From the NCBI GenBank assembly GCA_026119935.1, contig JALRMH010000020.1, forward strand, positions 310,001 to 374,000: 64,000 bases of DNA, read 5' to 3'. How positions within the stretch are numbered: position 1 is the first letter of the stretch; every line of letters begins with the position of its first letter. Source of the DNA: Endothia cerciana. Lineage: Eukaryota > Ascomycota > Sordariomycetes > Diaporthales > Cryphonectriaceae. Positions 35,923 through 46,568 of this stretch are shown one piece after another. The notes beneath the pieces are model-generated. The model was not told the origin of the DNA. It saw nothing but the letters and a program-made list of their open reading frames with translations, and ran no database searches. The translations under genes were made by a program, and so were the position numbers.

Positions 35923-37278
35923 ATGGCTCAGCGAGCTGCCCTTCTTTCTGCCCTCTTCGCCGCCTCCGCGCGCGCGCAGCAAGCCTGCACTTCCACCACC
36001 GAGACCAAGCCCTCTCTCTCTTGGTCCCAGTGCACCTCCTCCGGCTGCACCAACACCAGCGGCTCGGTCGTGATCGACGCCAACTGGAGATGGACGCATG
36101 ATGTTTCCGGCTACACCAACTGCTACACCGGAAACACCTGGGACGCCGACCTCTGCCCAGACGACGAGACCTGCGCCACCAACTGCTGCGTTGATGGTGC
36201 TGAATACGAGTCCACCTACGGTGTCACCTCCAGCGACGACGCCCTGACCCTGAACTTCGTCACCCAGAGCACCGATACCAATGTCGGTAGCCGTCTCTTC
36301 CTGATGGCCTCCGACACCGAGTACCAGATGTTCGACCTTCTGGGCAAGGAGTTCACCTTCGACGTCGACGTGTCCAACCTGCCCTGCGGCCTCAACGGAG
36401 CCCTGTACTTTGTCTCCATGGACGCCGATGGTGGCATGTCCCGCTACTCCGGCAACCAGGCCGGTGCCCAGTACGGAACCGGGTACTGCGACAGCCAGTG
36501 CCCGCGTGACCTGAAGTTCATCGGCGGTCAGGGCAACGTCGAGGGCTGGAGCCCCTCCACCAACGACGCGAACTCCGGCGTGGGAGGTCACGGGTCCTGC
36601 TGTGCCGAGATGGACATCTGGGAGGCCAACCTCATCTCCACCGCCGTGACCCCTCACCCCTGCGAGAACAGCACGCAGACCGTGTGTGACGGCGACGACT
36701 GCGGAGGTACCTACTCCACCGACCGCTACGCCGGCACCTGCGACCCCGACGGTTGCGACTTCAACCCCTACCGCCAGGGCGTCACCGACTTCTACGGCGC
36801 CGGGGCCGCGGGCGTCGATACCTCCAAGGTCTTCACCGTCGTGACCCAGTTCATCGAGGAGAGCGGCACCCTGTCCGAGATCAAGCGCTTCTACGTCCAG
36901 GACGGCGTCACCATCGCCAACCCCGACTCCACCATGACCGGCACCTCCGGAAACTCCATCACCGCCGACTACTGCACCGCGCAGAAGGAGGCCACCAACA
37001 CCACCGACTACTTCACCCAGCGCGGCGGCCTGGAGGGCATGGGGGAGGCCCTGGCGAACGGCATGGTCCTCGTCATGAGCCTGTGGGACGACCACTACGC
37101 CAACATGCTCTGGCTCGACTCGACCTACCCCGCCGACTCTACTGATGCCGGTGCCGCGCGCGGAACCTGCTCCACCAGCAGCGGTGTCCCCTCCGACATC
37201 GAGTCGGCCAACGCTACCGCCAGCGTCATCTACAGCAACATCAAGTTCGGTGACATCAACTCTACCTTCACTGCCTAG
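35923..37278 (+). CDS. cbh1: GH7 cellobiohydrolase / beta-1,4-glucanase, catalytic module only
   Basis: Secreted cellulase, 451 aa, intronless. The signal peptide is about residues 1-18, with cleavage likely before QQACTS so that the mature end can become pyroglutamate. The GH7 fold is marked by many paired cysteines (LCPDDETCATNCCVDG, CDSQCPRDLKFI) and the catalytic motif EMDIWEA: E229 nucleophile, D231, E234 acid/base. Tunnel-loop sequences such as GTCDPDGCDFNPYR and SLWDDHYANMLWLDS are present. It acts on cellulose chains, probably processively from reducing ends. There is no Ser/Thr linker or CBM1 after FGDINSTFTA. The upstream open frame to 35797 is leader sequence; the ATG at 35923 directly precedes the signal peptide. 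Strong C-ending codon bias suggests high expression. Confidence 0.96.
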   Translation: MAQRAALLSALFAASARAQQACTSTTETKPSLSWSQCTSSGCTNTSGSVVIDANWRWTHDVSGYTNCYTGNTWDADLCPDDETCATNCCVDGAEYESTYGVTSSDDALTLNFVTQSTDTNVGSRLFLMASDTEYQMFDLLGKEFTFDVDVSNLPCGLNGALYFVSMDADGGMSRYSGNQAGAQYGTGYCDSQCPRDLKFIGGQGNVEGWSPSTNDANSGVGGHGSCCAEMDIWEANLISTAVTPHPCENSTQTVCDGDDCGGTYSTDRYAGTCDPDGCDFNPYRQGVTDFYGAGAAGVDTSKVFTVVTQFIEESGTLSEIKRFYVQDGVTIANPDSTMTGTSGNSITADYCTAQKEATNTTDYFTQRGGLEGMGEALANGMVLVMSLWDDHYANMLWLDSTYPADSTDAGAARGTCSTSSGVPSDIESANATASVIYSNIKFGDINSTFTA

Positions 37279-38084
37279 ACTTGTGGGGCCACGGCGGCGG
37301 GATCGAGACGGTGGTGGTGAAGTGTATCCTTTTACCTCGGGGCGGGCATTTTTGGCGTCCGGTTGCGGGCGGGAGAGACGCTAGAGAGATTGGGGGACTT
37401 TTGCAATTCTTGATTGGACATATATATATTATACTTTCTCGTGTATATAGCTGAGTACGGCCTGAGCTGTGATGCCTGTAAATGGGAATCAATTCTTGAT
37501 CACTAAAACCTTGGAACGTACCAGTCTTCGTGGTATTGGAACTGTGAAGTTCCGGAGCCGAGAGTATGGGTGCCTGTGAGTACTGAAGCTCATTGGGCAA
37601 TGAAGCAGCCTATAGTCCTTGCACGGCCGCCCGGAATATTTTTATCTCATCTAGCGCCATATATGCTGCTTTCCAATATTACCGAAGGCGACGATGGTGA
37701 GTAGCGCCCATGCGTCTATACAGCATACTAGAATAACTACACGACTGGGGGAGTGATATCATCATAAGGTGAAATAAAAGAACCTGGCCCAGCCTTTCCT
37801 TGAGGCTTCGTCTCAGGACAGAATGTAAAGTATCATGACCAATCGTTAATATTGAGTATTAAGTAATGGAGTTGCAAATGTAATACACAGAGCTTTGACC
37901 GCCCTATGCAACCAGGGCTCCCATGTCCAATTACCCGATGATACACGCGTGGTGCCTCGACACCGAACCACAGAAAAGAAGAATTGGGTCCATCCCAAAG
38001 CCTGGACGTACAGGAAACGAAGCTAGCTGTGGGGTATCTTGTTACACCACATATGGCAGGCATCCCACCCCGTCCAAATCCTTA
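37279..38084. other. Intergenic
   Basis: 3' flanks of two convergent genes. The AT-rich stretch with TATATATATATTATAC near 37420 is likely the GH7 3' end region. No gene seen. Confidence 0.6.
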
Positions 38085-38768
38085 TCAGAACAAGAAGGCG
38101 AAGAGCGAGAAGACGATGGCCGAGAGGGAGGCGAAGGCATGGCCGGCTCCGGCGGTGACGTAGGTGGTAGACTCGGCGGGCGAGCTGGCTGCCGTCGTGG
38201 CCGCGGCGGGGGCGGAAGTCGCGACAGCGGCCGCGGCGACGGTCGAGACAGGAGTATAGCCTACCGGTACGACGGTCTCGATCGGGGTGGGACTGGTCGC
38301 CGTGATGGTCCGCACGGTCGAAGTGACCGCGGTCGTGAGGAGCTTGGTCCAGGTCTTGACGGGCGCGGTGTAGGTGATGATGGCCCCGTTGTCGTGCGTG
38401 GAGACACCGGTGGTGCACAGCTCCGGGGGGATGGTGACGCAGGTGCTGTAGGTCGAGCACGTGGTCGACTGCTCGAGGATCGTCGTCAAGGCCCCCTTGG
38501 TCGGGCAGTAGGAGACGATCTCGATCAGGTTGAAGATGGTAGCAGTCACATACGTGGTCGTTGTGATGCCATGCCTGCCAGCCCAGGTGGGCTTGAGTGT
38601 TGTGAGGGGAGAAGAGGATTCGGACGATGAAGCGAAGGGGTTGGGGAGCCCAGTGATGAAAGGGCCGGTGGTTGGACTGCTGCTCTGAACCGCAGGTATA
38701 GAAGTGGAATTTTGTGCGCTCGCTGCATGACCGAGGGCCAGGATGGCAAAGACGTGCTCGAAGCGCAT
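38085..38768 (-). CDS. Ser/Thr-rich secreted protein, likely GPI-anchored
   Basis: A 227-aa single-exon protein. It has a signal peptide (MRFEHVFAILALGHAASAQ), a long Ser/Thr/Val/Ala-rich body suited to O-mannosylation, and a C-terminal hydrophobic tail (ASLSAIVFSLFAFLF) preceded by small residues (TAGAG), which is the pattern of a GPI attachment signal. Four cysteines lie in the middle region (about residues 88-118) and may form a small disulphide knot. No catalytic motif is present. A cell-wall or surface role is likely. I do not recognise the specific family. Confidence 0.8.
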   Translation of the reverse strand: MRFEHVFAILALGHAASAQNSTSIPAVQSSSPTTGPFITGLPNPFASSSESSSPLTTLKPTWAGRHGITTTTYVTATIFNLIEIVSYCPTKGALTTILEQSTTCSTYSTCVTIPPELCTTGVSTHDNGAIITYTAPVKTWTKLLTTAVTSTVRTITATSPTPIETVVPVGYTPVSTVAAAAVATSAPAAATTAASSPAESTTYVTAGAGHAFASLSAIVFSLFAFLF

Positions 38769-39689
38769 TTTGGCGGCGAAGGGGCGTGCAGTGTTTGCGG
38801 GTGGGAACAGTCGTGGGTGAGATTGTCAGCCTGATGGTAGAGGACGGAGGAGAGATGACCCTGTGTGCTGCAGTCTGAACGTGCCGAGGAGGAAACAATC
38901 TTCACGTTTTATAGGCAGAGGTTGAACAACATGCCTCGCCCAGAAAATATAAACAACCTGGGCCGCAGAAGCATTGTGATCATGTCACAAAGTCAGGCTG
39001 GCATGTAAACAGAAGCGACCATCACCGGCATGTGGCGTGTAAATGTGATCGGCACACGCGAGGCTGTCATTGGTAGGCGTACATTGTTTACGTGCGGCTA
39101 GTTCTGTGTCTCACGGTCCGGAATGTAATATGCGGCGCAGCAGACCGTCGGAATCGGGATGATATGCCTCCATCGCCAATATAACATCAGACGTCATCAC
39201 AAAAATGTGGCTCCCATTTCAAGTGTTGCTGTTGCTCTGGAGACTCGATGTTCTGTTGCAAAGTTGAAGAGGTCCCGTTATCGTATCAGCCTCACAGACC
39301 GGAGCTAAGCGCTCGAGACCCATCTCCGTCCCATCTTTTTCCGGTGCTGCTAATAATAACCTTGCCAGTGTTGTCTCATGAACACGAATTTTGCAGGTGC
39401 CTGGGCGCTCTGGGAGCCTTCGGCGATCATGAAGCTAGACTCTTTCGCCATTCGGCCTGCTTGAGAGGATGGAAGCGAGTTACAAGCAGCGACCATCACC
39501 CGGGTGACACCCGTAAAGACATGGAATGAGGACGTACCTACGACCCTCAGGGATTTTTACATTTTCGCCATGTAGAGCTAATATTATAAAGCTCACCCTA
39601 ACTGAATCGGAAGCGAAAGCTGTCCTTTTGGGGCCCCCTGGTGCGCGTTTGCGACAAGGATTTTGTCCTCTTCTACCTCATCAAAACAT
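38769..39689. other. Intergenic
   Basis: Promoter region of the leftward GPI-type protein and the 3' flank of the decayed HET gene. Only short unassignable ORFs. Confidence 0.55.
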
Positions 39690-42541
39690 TTAATTAGTAT
39701 GTAAGCGAAAGACCACCGCTAAGAGCCCGATACGCTTGCTATAACTTGCTCCAACCCGGAGCGAATGCTGGTCCCAATACTGGAAATAAGAATGAGCCAC
39801 AGACTTATTACGCATAAGGGATGACCATTCCAATGAGCCCGACCAAAAATATTCAGGAAGGACAACTGCGTCATGGTTGGTTCGAACAGGGTCATCCCAC
39901 CACAGCATCCCAGGAGGGCCTTCGTGCTCGTAGCTCTGAACGTCGTGATACCCCAGAGCGTTTACGCGGATCCGGCAGCCCTGGGTTTCAAGTTGCAGCC
40001 GTACGACTCGAGCGCTCAGGAGATCGGGCGTCTTCAGCCGTACATGGCTGTCCCATTCGAGCTGCAGAAGAGGTATCTCGTACACAATGGACCCGGAATA
40101 TGCCATCCAAGACCAAGAAGGGACGTTTTGGTTAGGATAGAAAGTTAATCGGACCAAAGGCACGTTTTCCACCGCTCGCCATGACAGAGCCCGGTGGAGG
40201 AATCGCTCCACAATGCCGTGGGTGGTGGTAGTCCCCATGGTGATGGCGAACTCCTTACCTAGGGCTTGTATGGCAATGGGCCTGTCGGTCGGATATGTTA
40301 TGTCCAGCTGCGAATATCTCTCCATGAAGCCCGAGAAGAGGTTGAATTGGGCTGTTGGAGCACGGTCTGAGAGATTTGAGGGGAAAGCTGGGTCCGATAA
40401 TAGTGACGCATCTCCCTCACTACTGCTACTGAAAGTCAGCCATGCAGCTTCAATCTGCGATTGGGATTTCACAGAAGGTTGAAAAGCAGATGAAGGACAG
40501 TGTCACTACACTGCTCGGCACCGACTGGGCGGGGACTTACTTCCGCATATATGTCAGAGTCTCATATCTCACACCACCACCGCATTCCCAGTAAGTCTGC
40601 CGGTCTGTAAAGTGCAGGGTACGCCTCGCTAGAGCTCGCTCCTGCAGTACCCGAGCGCGGCTATTCAGAACTCCTCGCTCCACGTCGCCAGCGAAGTCGT
40701 CCGTAGCCGGAGAGACACATAATGAGCCGTGGGAGGAGTTGGACACCAGGGCGTACTGCGGGCCAGGTGCGCCCGTTGGCGTTCAATGGAGGAATCCCTG
40801 TGTAGAGCCCTTGGCAGACGAAGCAGCGATCACGCAGTATGCGTTTTTGAAGATACACGCCATGTTCTTCTTACCTTCTCTAGCCCAATCGTCGGGGTCG
40901 CCCTGGATAATGCAAAGGGAGTCAACCCACAGGTTGTTTATACCCAGCTCGCGCGTAACTTGAATAGCATCTCTGAAGTTTTCCGGGCAGGCTCTCAACA
41001 GGGATTCCCTCCCTTTGGCGCTTTTTTATAGTTTTCCTGTGTGGTGCACCATGACTGTGGGCCGCTGGGATGTGGACCCCAGCAGTGAGATAGATCGATA
41101 TAGTGTTCTTGTGCGTTATATTCCTCCGTGGAGACGAGGCGAACGATGTCTGTGGAGACGTCGCCTTTTGATGGTACGCGGAGAACCCGGGCGGGCTTGA
41201 CGTCAGGATCGAGACCTTGAGCGCATCCATACGGGTGTCCACATTCGCCCTCATCGCAAAGTCGGAGCCATTCCTTGATCAGCAGGAAGTGGTCTGCACT
41301 GCCAGATTCCAGGAATGTCGGAAGCCCGTAAGGAACCTGTTGGGCTGTGATATCATGCTCGGATTGAAGATGCCCCTTGGTACTAGGCTCGGACCGACGA
41401 CGTAGGTCTATCTTGCATGGCTCGATCCTATCATGCGATACTTGAGGAGGTCAGCTTCCGATGAACATGGTCAGCGAATAGGGCGGGCGCACACACCAGA
41501 AGCTGCACAGATTCTGAGGTGCATCCTGGCGTCCGCCAGCTTTGATTTCGGGTTGCGTATCTTTTGCACAATCCAATATGATGCGTCACAGATCACAGCC
41601 GTCGTTGGGAGCATGGAGCGAAGAGAAAGCAGTGTTTGGATCGATACTGATGCAGGAAGAACAGAGTCTCGACTCGGCGGGTGGATGTGGGCGTGGGCGA
41701 AGGCCTCCTTCCGGTAACAGGTATCCCCGTTCAAGCAGGCGAGCGGGGAGCAAATCATGGAAATAGTGCCACGCACTGACGCCAAGATGCCGGTGGTGTT
41801 GGGGCAATTCATCCTGATGAACGAGATAGGTATGTTCATCTTCTTCGTAGACGAGGTCGCCCTTGTCGTTTTCGTAACGTAACCTATCTACCACTCTCCG
41901 AACACCATCCTGGAAGACGCCGGGATGAATCGGGATGTATGACCAACGACCGTCGTCGTCGAAGGTTCCGCTGATAATGTCACCGAAGTTGAGATTACCA
42001 TCGTCATCATAGGGAAGATTTTTCAAACCCGCTCCCAAGAGGCCGACGAGGGACGGGAAGCTCGGAGTCTAGCTCACCAGGCCCGCACTCATCCTGCAGG
42101 TACGATGCCTCATGGAGAGGGTCGTCGCCGCTCCCAGGGTCGCCTGCACTCAATGATAAACCTGTCGCCGGGTAGAATGCCCAGGTGCTCTGACATGGAA
42201 GTCCGATCTGGATGGCCAGGCGGAAGTGCGTTGACAGCTTCTCGTCCTGCCATGTTTACTGGCAGATTTCCGGACCGCGACTCCATATAGAATCTGGCAC
42301 CCAATTTGGTTGCTAACTGATGCAAATATCGCCGTCGAGCCGGATGGTCCCGCGGCATGGAATTTGTGATTTGTCGTAGAACGAGGATACTCTCCTCGAT
42401 CTCCGCTTTCATCTCCTCTGAGACGAGCCCGTTATCCGCCATCTTGTCTGCAGCAAGAGATAGTAGGTGTCTAAGGCTTGTCTTCAGCAGTATCACCACA
42501 TGGAAAAAGACATAGAGATATCTGCTTGGGCACCTGAGCAA
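39690..42541 (-). pseudogene. HET-domain gene with N-terminal TPR-like repeats, broken
   Basis: Remains of a heterokaryon-incompatibility gene, read right to left. 42541-42110 encodes two TPR-like units (PRDHPARRRYLHQLATKLGARF and a second with GHPDRTSMSEHLG). 42038-41586 has an acidic region and a CSSC that resembles the start of HET proteins. About 41280-41010 has EWLRLCDEGECGHPYGC and IDLSHCWG. 40998-40783 has ENFRDAIQVTRELG and LWVDSLCIIQ, the HET core. 40472-39690 has the C-terminal RFLHRALSWRA and PSWSWMAYSG. The frame changes by an extra G at about 41008-41012 and again at about 40983-40987. A TGA at 40785-40783 sits where CGA (Arg) would restore the frame. Further frame changes separate the TPR part. 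Introns cannot explain these breaks. Confidence 0.8.
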
Positions 42542-43734
42542 GGAAGACGGTCAAGTATGGGGCTAAGTGAGCGATCTCCTTACAGCGGCCATTTCTTGGA
42601 CGCGAACCCGCCTTGCATGTTCATTTGGGCTCTTAAGGCTCCCATACCTGCATGGAGGCCTCATATTTGGCAGATGGTCATAAGGAACCCCTCGCATGCA
42701 TGCATATAAGCGAGCGAATCCGGGTTGGTTGTGTGCAATTACTAGAAAATCAGTATAGCTTTACAGACTCACATTGCCCATGTACCCGTGAGAGAATAGA
42801 CGTAATACAGAACCTACCTGGACCATAGGGGCAAGTGGGGATCACGTCTCAAAATTTGAGAGCACCACAAGGCAATGTAAGTCTGCGAGGCAATATCATC
42901 AGACAGGTAATTACATTCAAGCCTGCGAAATCGTTCCGGGTTCGGGACAAGGCTCTGACGCTTGGGGCAGATCGACGGTGTATAGGAAAGACGAGCAGGG
43001 CTTGCAGACATGTCTTTGACCTCAACGGCCTGCCGCGAGCTGTGACAGACGACCAAGGCAAAGGCTCTGCAATGATTTGTTGTCCCTCATTCCACCTCAT
43101 ACCGGCATGTGTTCTTGGTTACATCGGCTTTCACTATGCCCCGGTAAGCCCACCAAGGTCACCTCCAGAGTGGATCCATCCGGACCATAGCGCGCTCGAT
43201 ACATAGAAAGTGAGCTCTGCAGAGCATCATACGCCCGCAACCCGGTGCTACGGACCGGTCCTGCGTGTGCTAGTGAAGCATAAGTATTCCGGCGGGCGGC
43301 GGCGGCATGCCATATTCCATAGTATATATTTATCTCCAGACCGGCATGTGTCCAGCGACTGAGGACCTTCGGTGCCTCCCGAGCCGCCGACGACCCCCTC
43401 TAATCATGAGCCCCCTGTTTTTTGTTTCCCCAAGTGGCTGGCGGCTCAGGATCCTCTCACGGATGCGCGAACCAATGTACGAACACCGTGGCGCCGGGGC
43501 GGGTCTCCATGGGTTCAGCTCGACGCCCGATGGGGGATAGCATCATGCAATGCGACGCTGCTGCGGCTCCTCGAGAGGGCCGGGGCCAGCAAGCCCAGGC
43601 TTTTCTCCTCCCCGCGGCGGGCAGAGCCTCATCCTCGGCTCTGTCTGAGGTCCTCCTGCCTCCCAGGGGATGTTTCTTGATCCGTTCGAGAGCGCTGTCG
43701 CCGGGGTTCATTCGATCATTTTCACCATGGCCGG
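42542..43734. other. Intergenic
   Basis: No gene recognised. Overlapping short ORFs at 42835-43206 and 43372-43847 have no domain features. A TATATATTTATC stretch near 43320 could belong to the promoter of the following CorA-like gene. Confidence 0.5.
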
Positions 43735-43738
43735 ATGA
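43727..43738 (+). promoter_or_regulatory. Upstream ORF overlapping the CorA-like start
   Basis: ATGGCCGGATGA begins eight bases before the main ATG in strong context (TTCACCATGG) and ends one base past it, giving an ATGA overlap. Scanning ribosomes would mostly start here. Confidence 0.45.
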
Positions 43739-46050
43739 CAATCAATCGTGGTCACGACGAACGAGGCTCGCATCATTTCGACCGTACCCATTGGGCAAGC
43801 ATGCAGAACGGTATCACTCGGCGCTTCACCGGGTTCGGCCCGGGTAATGTGGTCACGCAATGGCTCAACGCCTACTACCACGGCGATGTGAACCGCCCTA
43901 TTGAGCTGAGGCACTGGAAGAATGACGATTGCGGCTGGGTCAAACATGCTGGGAAGGGGTAAGTCATACAGTCCTCTCGTGGGTGTGTCGCGGAAAAGGT
44001 ACACATCGCTCACTTTCCATGGATTGGATCACAGAGGCGAGTACCTGACGTATGTCAAGTCGTTGACGGACAAATGGCCTCATCTCGAGCTGCTGGCTGA
44101 TTTCATGGATGTGGGGACGACACCTCTGCGATGGAATCCGGCCGTGCCAGGCGGCTATCCTGCCGACAATAACAGGAGGAGTGAGTCGAACCAGGTCCTT
44201 GCTTTATGATTTATAGGCTCACAACGCGTTGAATCGTATAGCAAAGGAAAGGACGGAACGTATAGAACGGGCAAATGTCACCGTGTTGGAGTACTCTGAT
44301 GACGGAAAAGTTTGCAAGTCGGGGCCCTTCGAGACGGCTTCCGAGCTCAAGGACCACATCACGCAACTCGAAGAGGGAGGAAGCGAAAACACCAAGTTTA
44401 GACTGTTTGTGGTAGAGGACTTGTCTCGCGATGTGATCGAGACCCTGGGCGCTTATTACGATGTGGATCCGTCGTTTTTTAGAGAGCATATTGTCGACTA
44501 TGTTTGGTATAACATCAGTATGTTAGCCGTCCTCATCACAAGGTATTGGACCGCATTATCACCCAGCGGCTTCAGTCTACATGTTGACGTATGCCACTTG
44601 CTGACATCCAAGCCCAGAGGACTGGTGGCGCGATCCTCCGAATCTCGATATCGTCGCCAGGGGCCAGGACTGGTTCCAGATGCGCTTTTCCCGGGCGAGA
44701 TACTTCGAAGATGGCAAGGCCTTCGCCAAAGGGGAAGAGCAGGTGCAAAAATTCAACGTTTCTCGCCAACTCCAACCCGACTACAATTCCAGCCGGCTCT
44801 GGGATACCACTAAGATGACCGATGGCACGGTAAAAGTGCCCAAGATCGGACATCTTCGGAGCCGGGCGACATTCTGGATAAAGAAGCCAGCAGGGGAGCC
44901 AAGCAGGGACGTTCAGGGGCAGCAAGATCCTAACGGCGACCAACAAGCTGGATCTAAAGCCCACCAACCCACAATAGGCATCCTCCTGCTCGATCCAACC
45001 ATTGAAGCAGGCCACCCTCTGTGGCGGCAAGACCGCAACTGGAACCGCGTGCCCTCCATGTCCGAAAATGGGCCTTCCCCAGACGCGGCTGCCGGCCCGC
45101 CGCCGGTCGAGGAGAGCTCGTTCTTCAACAACTTCATCTACTGGGCCTCGCGGCGCGAGGCCTTCAACTTTGGCCCCCACGCCGAGCACGACAGCACCAA
45201 CCCCTCCGCCGAGCCCCGCCGCGAGCCCTCGCCGGCCTGCCTCCCCGCCCAGGCCCTCCTGCATGTCGTGTGCAACGAGTGGCTCACCCTCATCGAGTAC
45301 ATCAGGACGCGCCTGAACCAGATCGACTGGGAGATCGCTGACCCGAACAGCTTCCTGACCAAGGACGAGCAGATCGAAAAGGCGCTGGGCAAGCTGCACC
45401 TGTGGCGGCGGCTGGTCCCCGTGTACCGCGCGATGCTGGCCGAGACGTTCCTGCGCGTGTTCAGGGAGGCGAAGCACCCGGACCGGATGAGCCCCGACCG
45501 CGCCGGCGCGGTGGACACCCGCGCCGAAGGGATGATCGGCCCGGGGCGTGAGGGGCGCCTGCCGGTCGCCCTGGCGGTGCACAGCACGGGCCCCGCGGAG
45601 GACCGCGCGGGCCACCGCCTCCTCGGCGCGAGCGCCCTCGACGACCTGCTGGACCGCGACTGCATCAAGGCGTACAGGCACGACTACAGCCTCGTCCTGA
45701 ACTCCATGGAGGAGTACCAGGCGCGGATCGACCGCCTCACGGGGGTCGTGACGGCCGTCATCACCATCCAGGACTCGCGGCGGGGCTACAAGGACAACAA
45801 GAACCTGCAGTGGCTCACCTGGCTGGCCACGTTCTTCATCCCGCTGAGCTTCGTCGCCACCATGCTCTCGATGACGACGGGCCCGCTGGACCAGCTGCAC
45901 GACGCCGCCGTCATGTGGGCCAAGGTGTCCATCCCGAGCGGGCTGCTGATCATGACCACCGTTATGCTGATGAGCATCGCGAAGTGCAGGCGGGCGATCA
46001 GGAGCTTCTTCATGAAGATCCCGTGGGTCGGTAAGCAGAAGAGTACTTGA
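43735..46050 (+). CDS. CorA-like two-TM membrane protein
   Basis: Four exons: 43735-43958, 44035-44180, 44242-44517 and 44618-46050, with introns of 76, 61 and 100 bp and matching phases, giving 692 aa. The N-terminal half resembles fungal CorA-like proteins (WKNDDCGWVKH, FVVEDLSRDVIETLGAYYDV, WWRDPPN). The middle is helical. The C terminus has two membrane helices, the first LTWLATFFIPLSFVATMLSM and the second VSIPSGLLIMTTVMLMSIA. The canonical GMN loop is replaced by MLSMTTG, so classical Mg2+ selectivity is doubtful; fungi have large families of such divergent copies. A four-codon upstream ORF (43727-43738) in better Kozak context overlaps the main ATG and may dampen translation, or may show that the start is elsewhere. 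Confidence 0.82.
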
Positions 46051-46568
46051 TGTGGACGGAGGGGCTTGGGGGGAGGGGGGGGGGTGGGCGCGTGTGTGCC
46101 ACTCCTGTGGACAGTAGACTCATCACGACATGACTTCACGACACTCGACGACCTACGCGTTGCAGATTGCTTTATCGTCCTTGCAAATTCACGGTCCTAG
46201 CGACGTTGCAATACCTATTTCCTTGGGGCGCTGGAAGAATTTCGTCATGGCTTGCCTCAGTCACGAGACGATGACATGTTTAGATATTACAGCATTAATT
46301 TCTATGCATCACAGACAAGAGAGAAGGCCGGGAAGATTTGTCAAAGAAGAAAGGGTATCAATTCCACCGGTGCCGGGTCGCGTCGTTCCTGTTATCATCC
46401 CTTTGCCAGTCCGTCAAACGCCGCCAAGTCAAAAGAAAATGACATCCGGCCTGCGAAATGCTGTCCTATGGGGAAAGAAAAGAGAAAGAAAAAAAAAAAG
46501 GTATGTACCTGAAGAATCAGAATTGGGGGTTCTCCCGTCCACCCTGACCTTGTGCATCTGCTTCCAGC
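46051..46568. other. Intergenic between convergent genes
   Basis: Short G-rich runs at about 46069-46085 and an A-rich tract near 46478-46500. No gene seen. Confidence 0.6.

Noticed and set aside
35917..37095. 392-aa ORF antisense to the GH7 gene
   Set aside because: Gly/Val/Ala-rich frame produced by the C-ending codon bias of the cellulase; no domain pattern.
44572..45900. 442-aa ORF antisense to the CorA-like gene
   Set aside because: Opposes an intron-supported gene with TM helices; composition is a codon-bias mirror.
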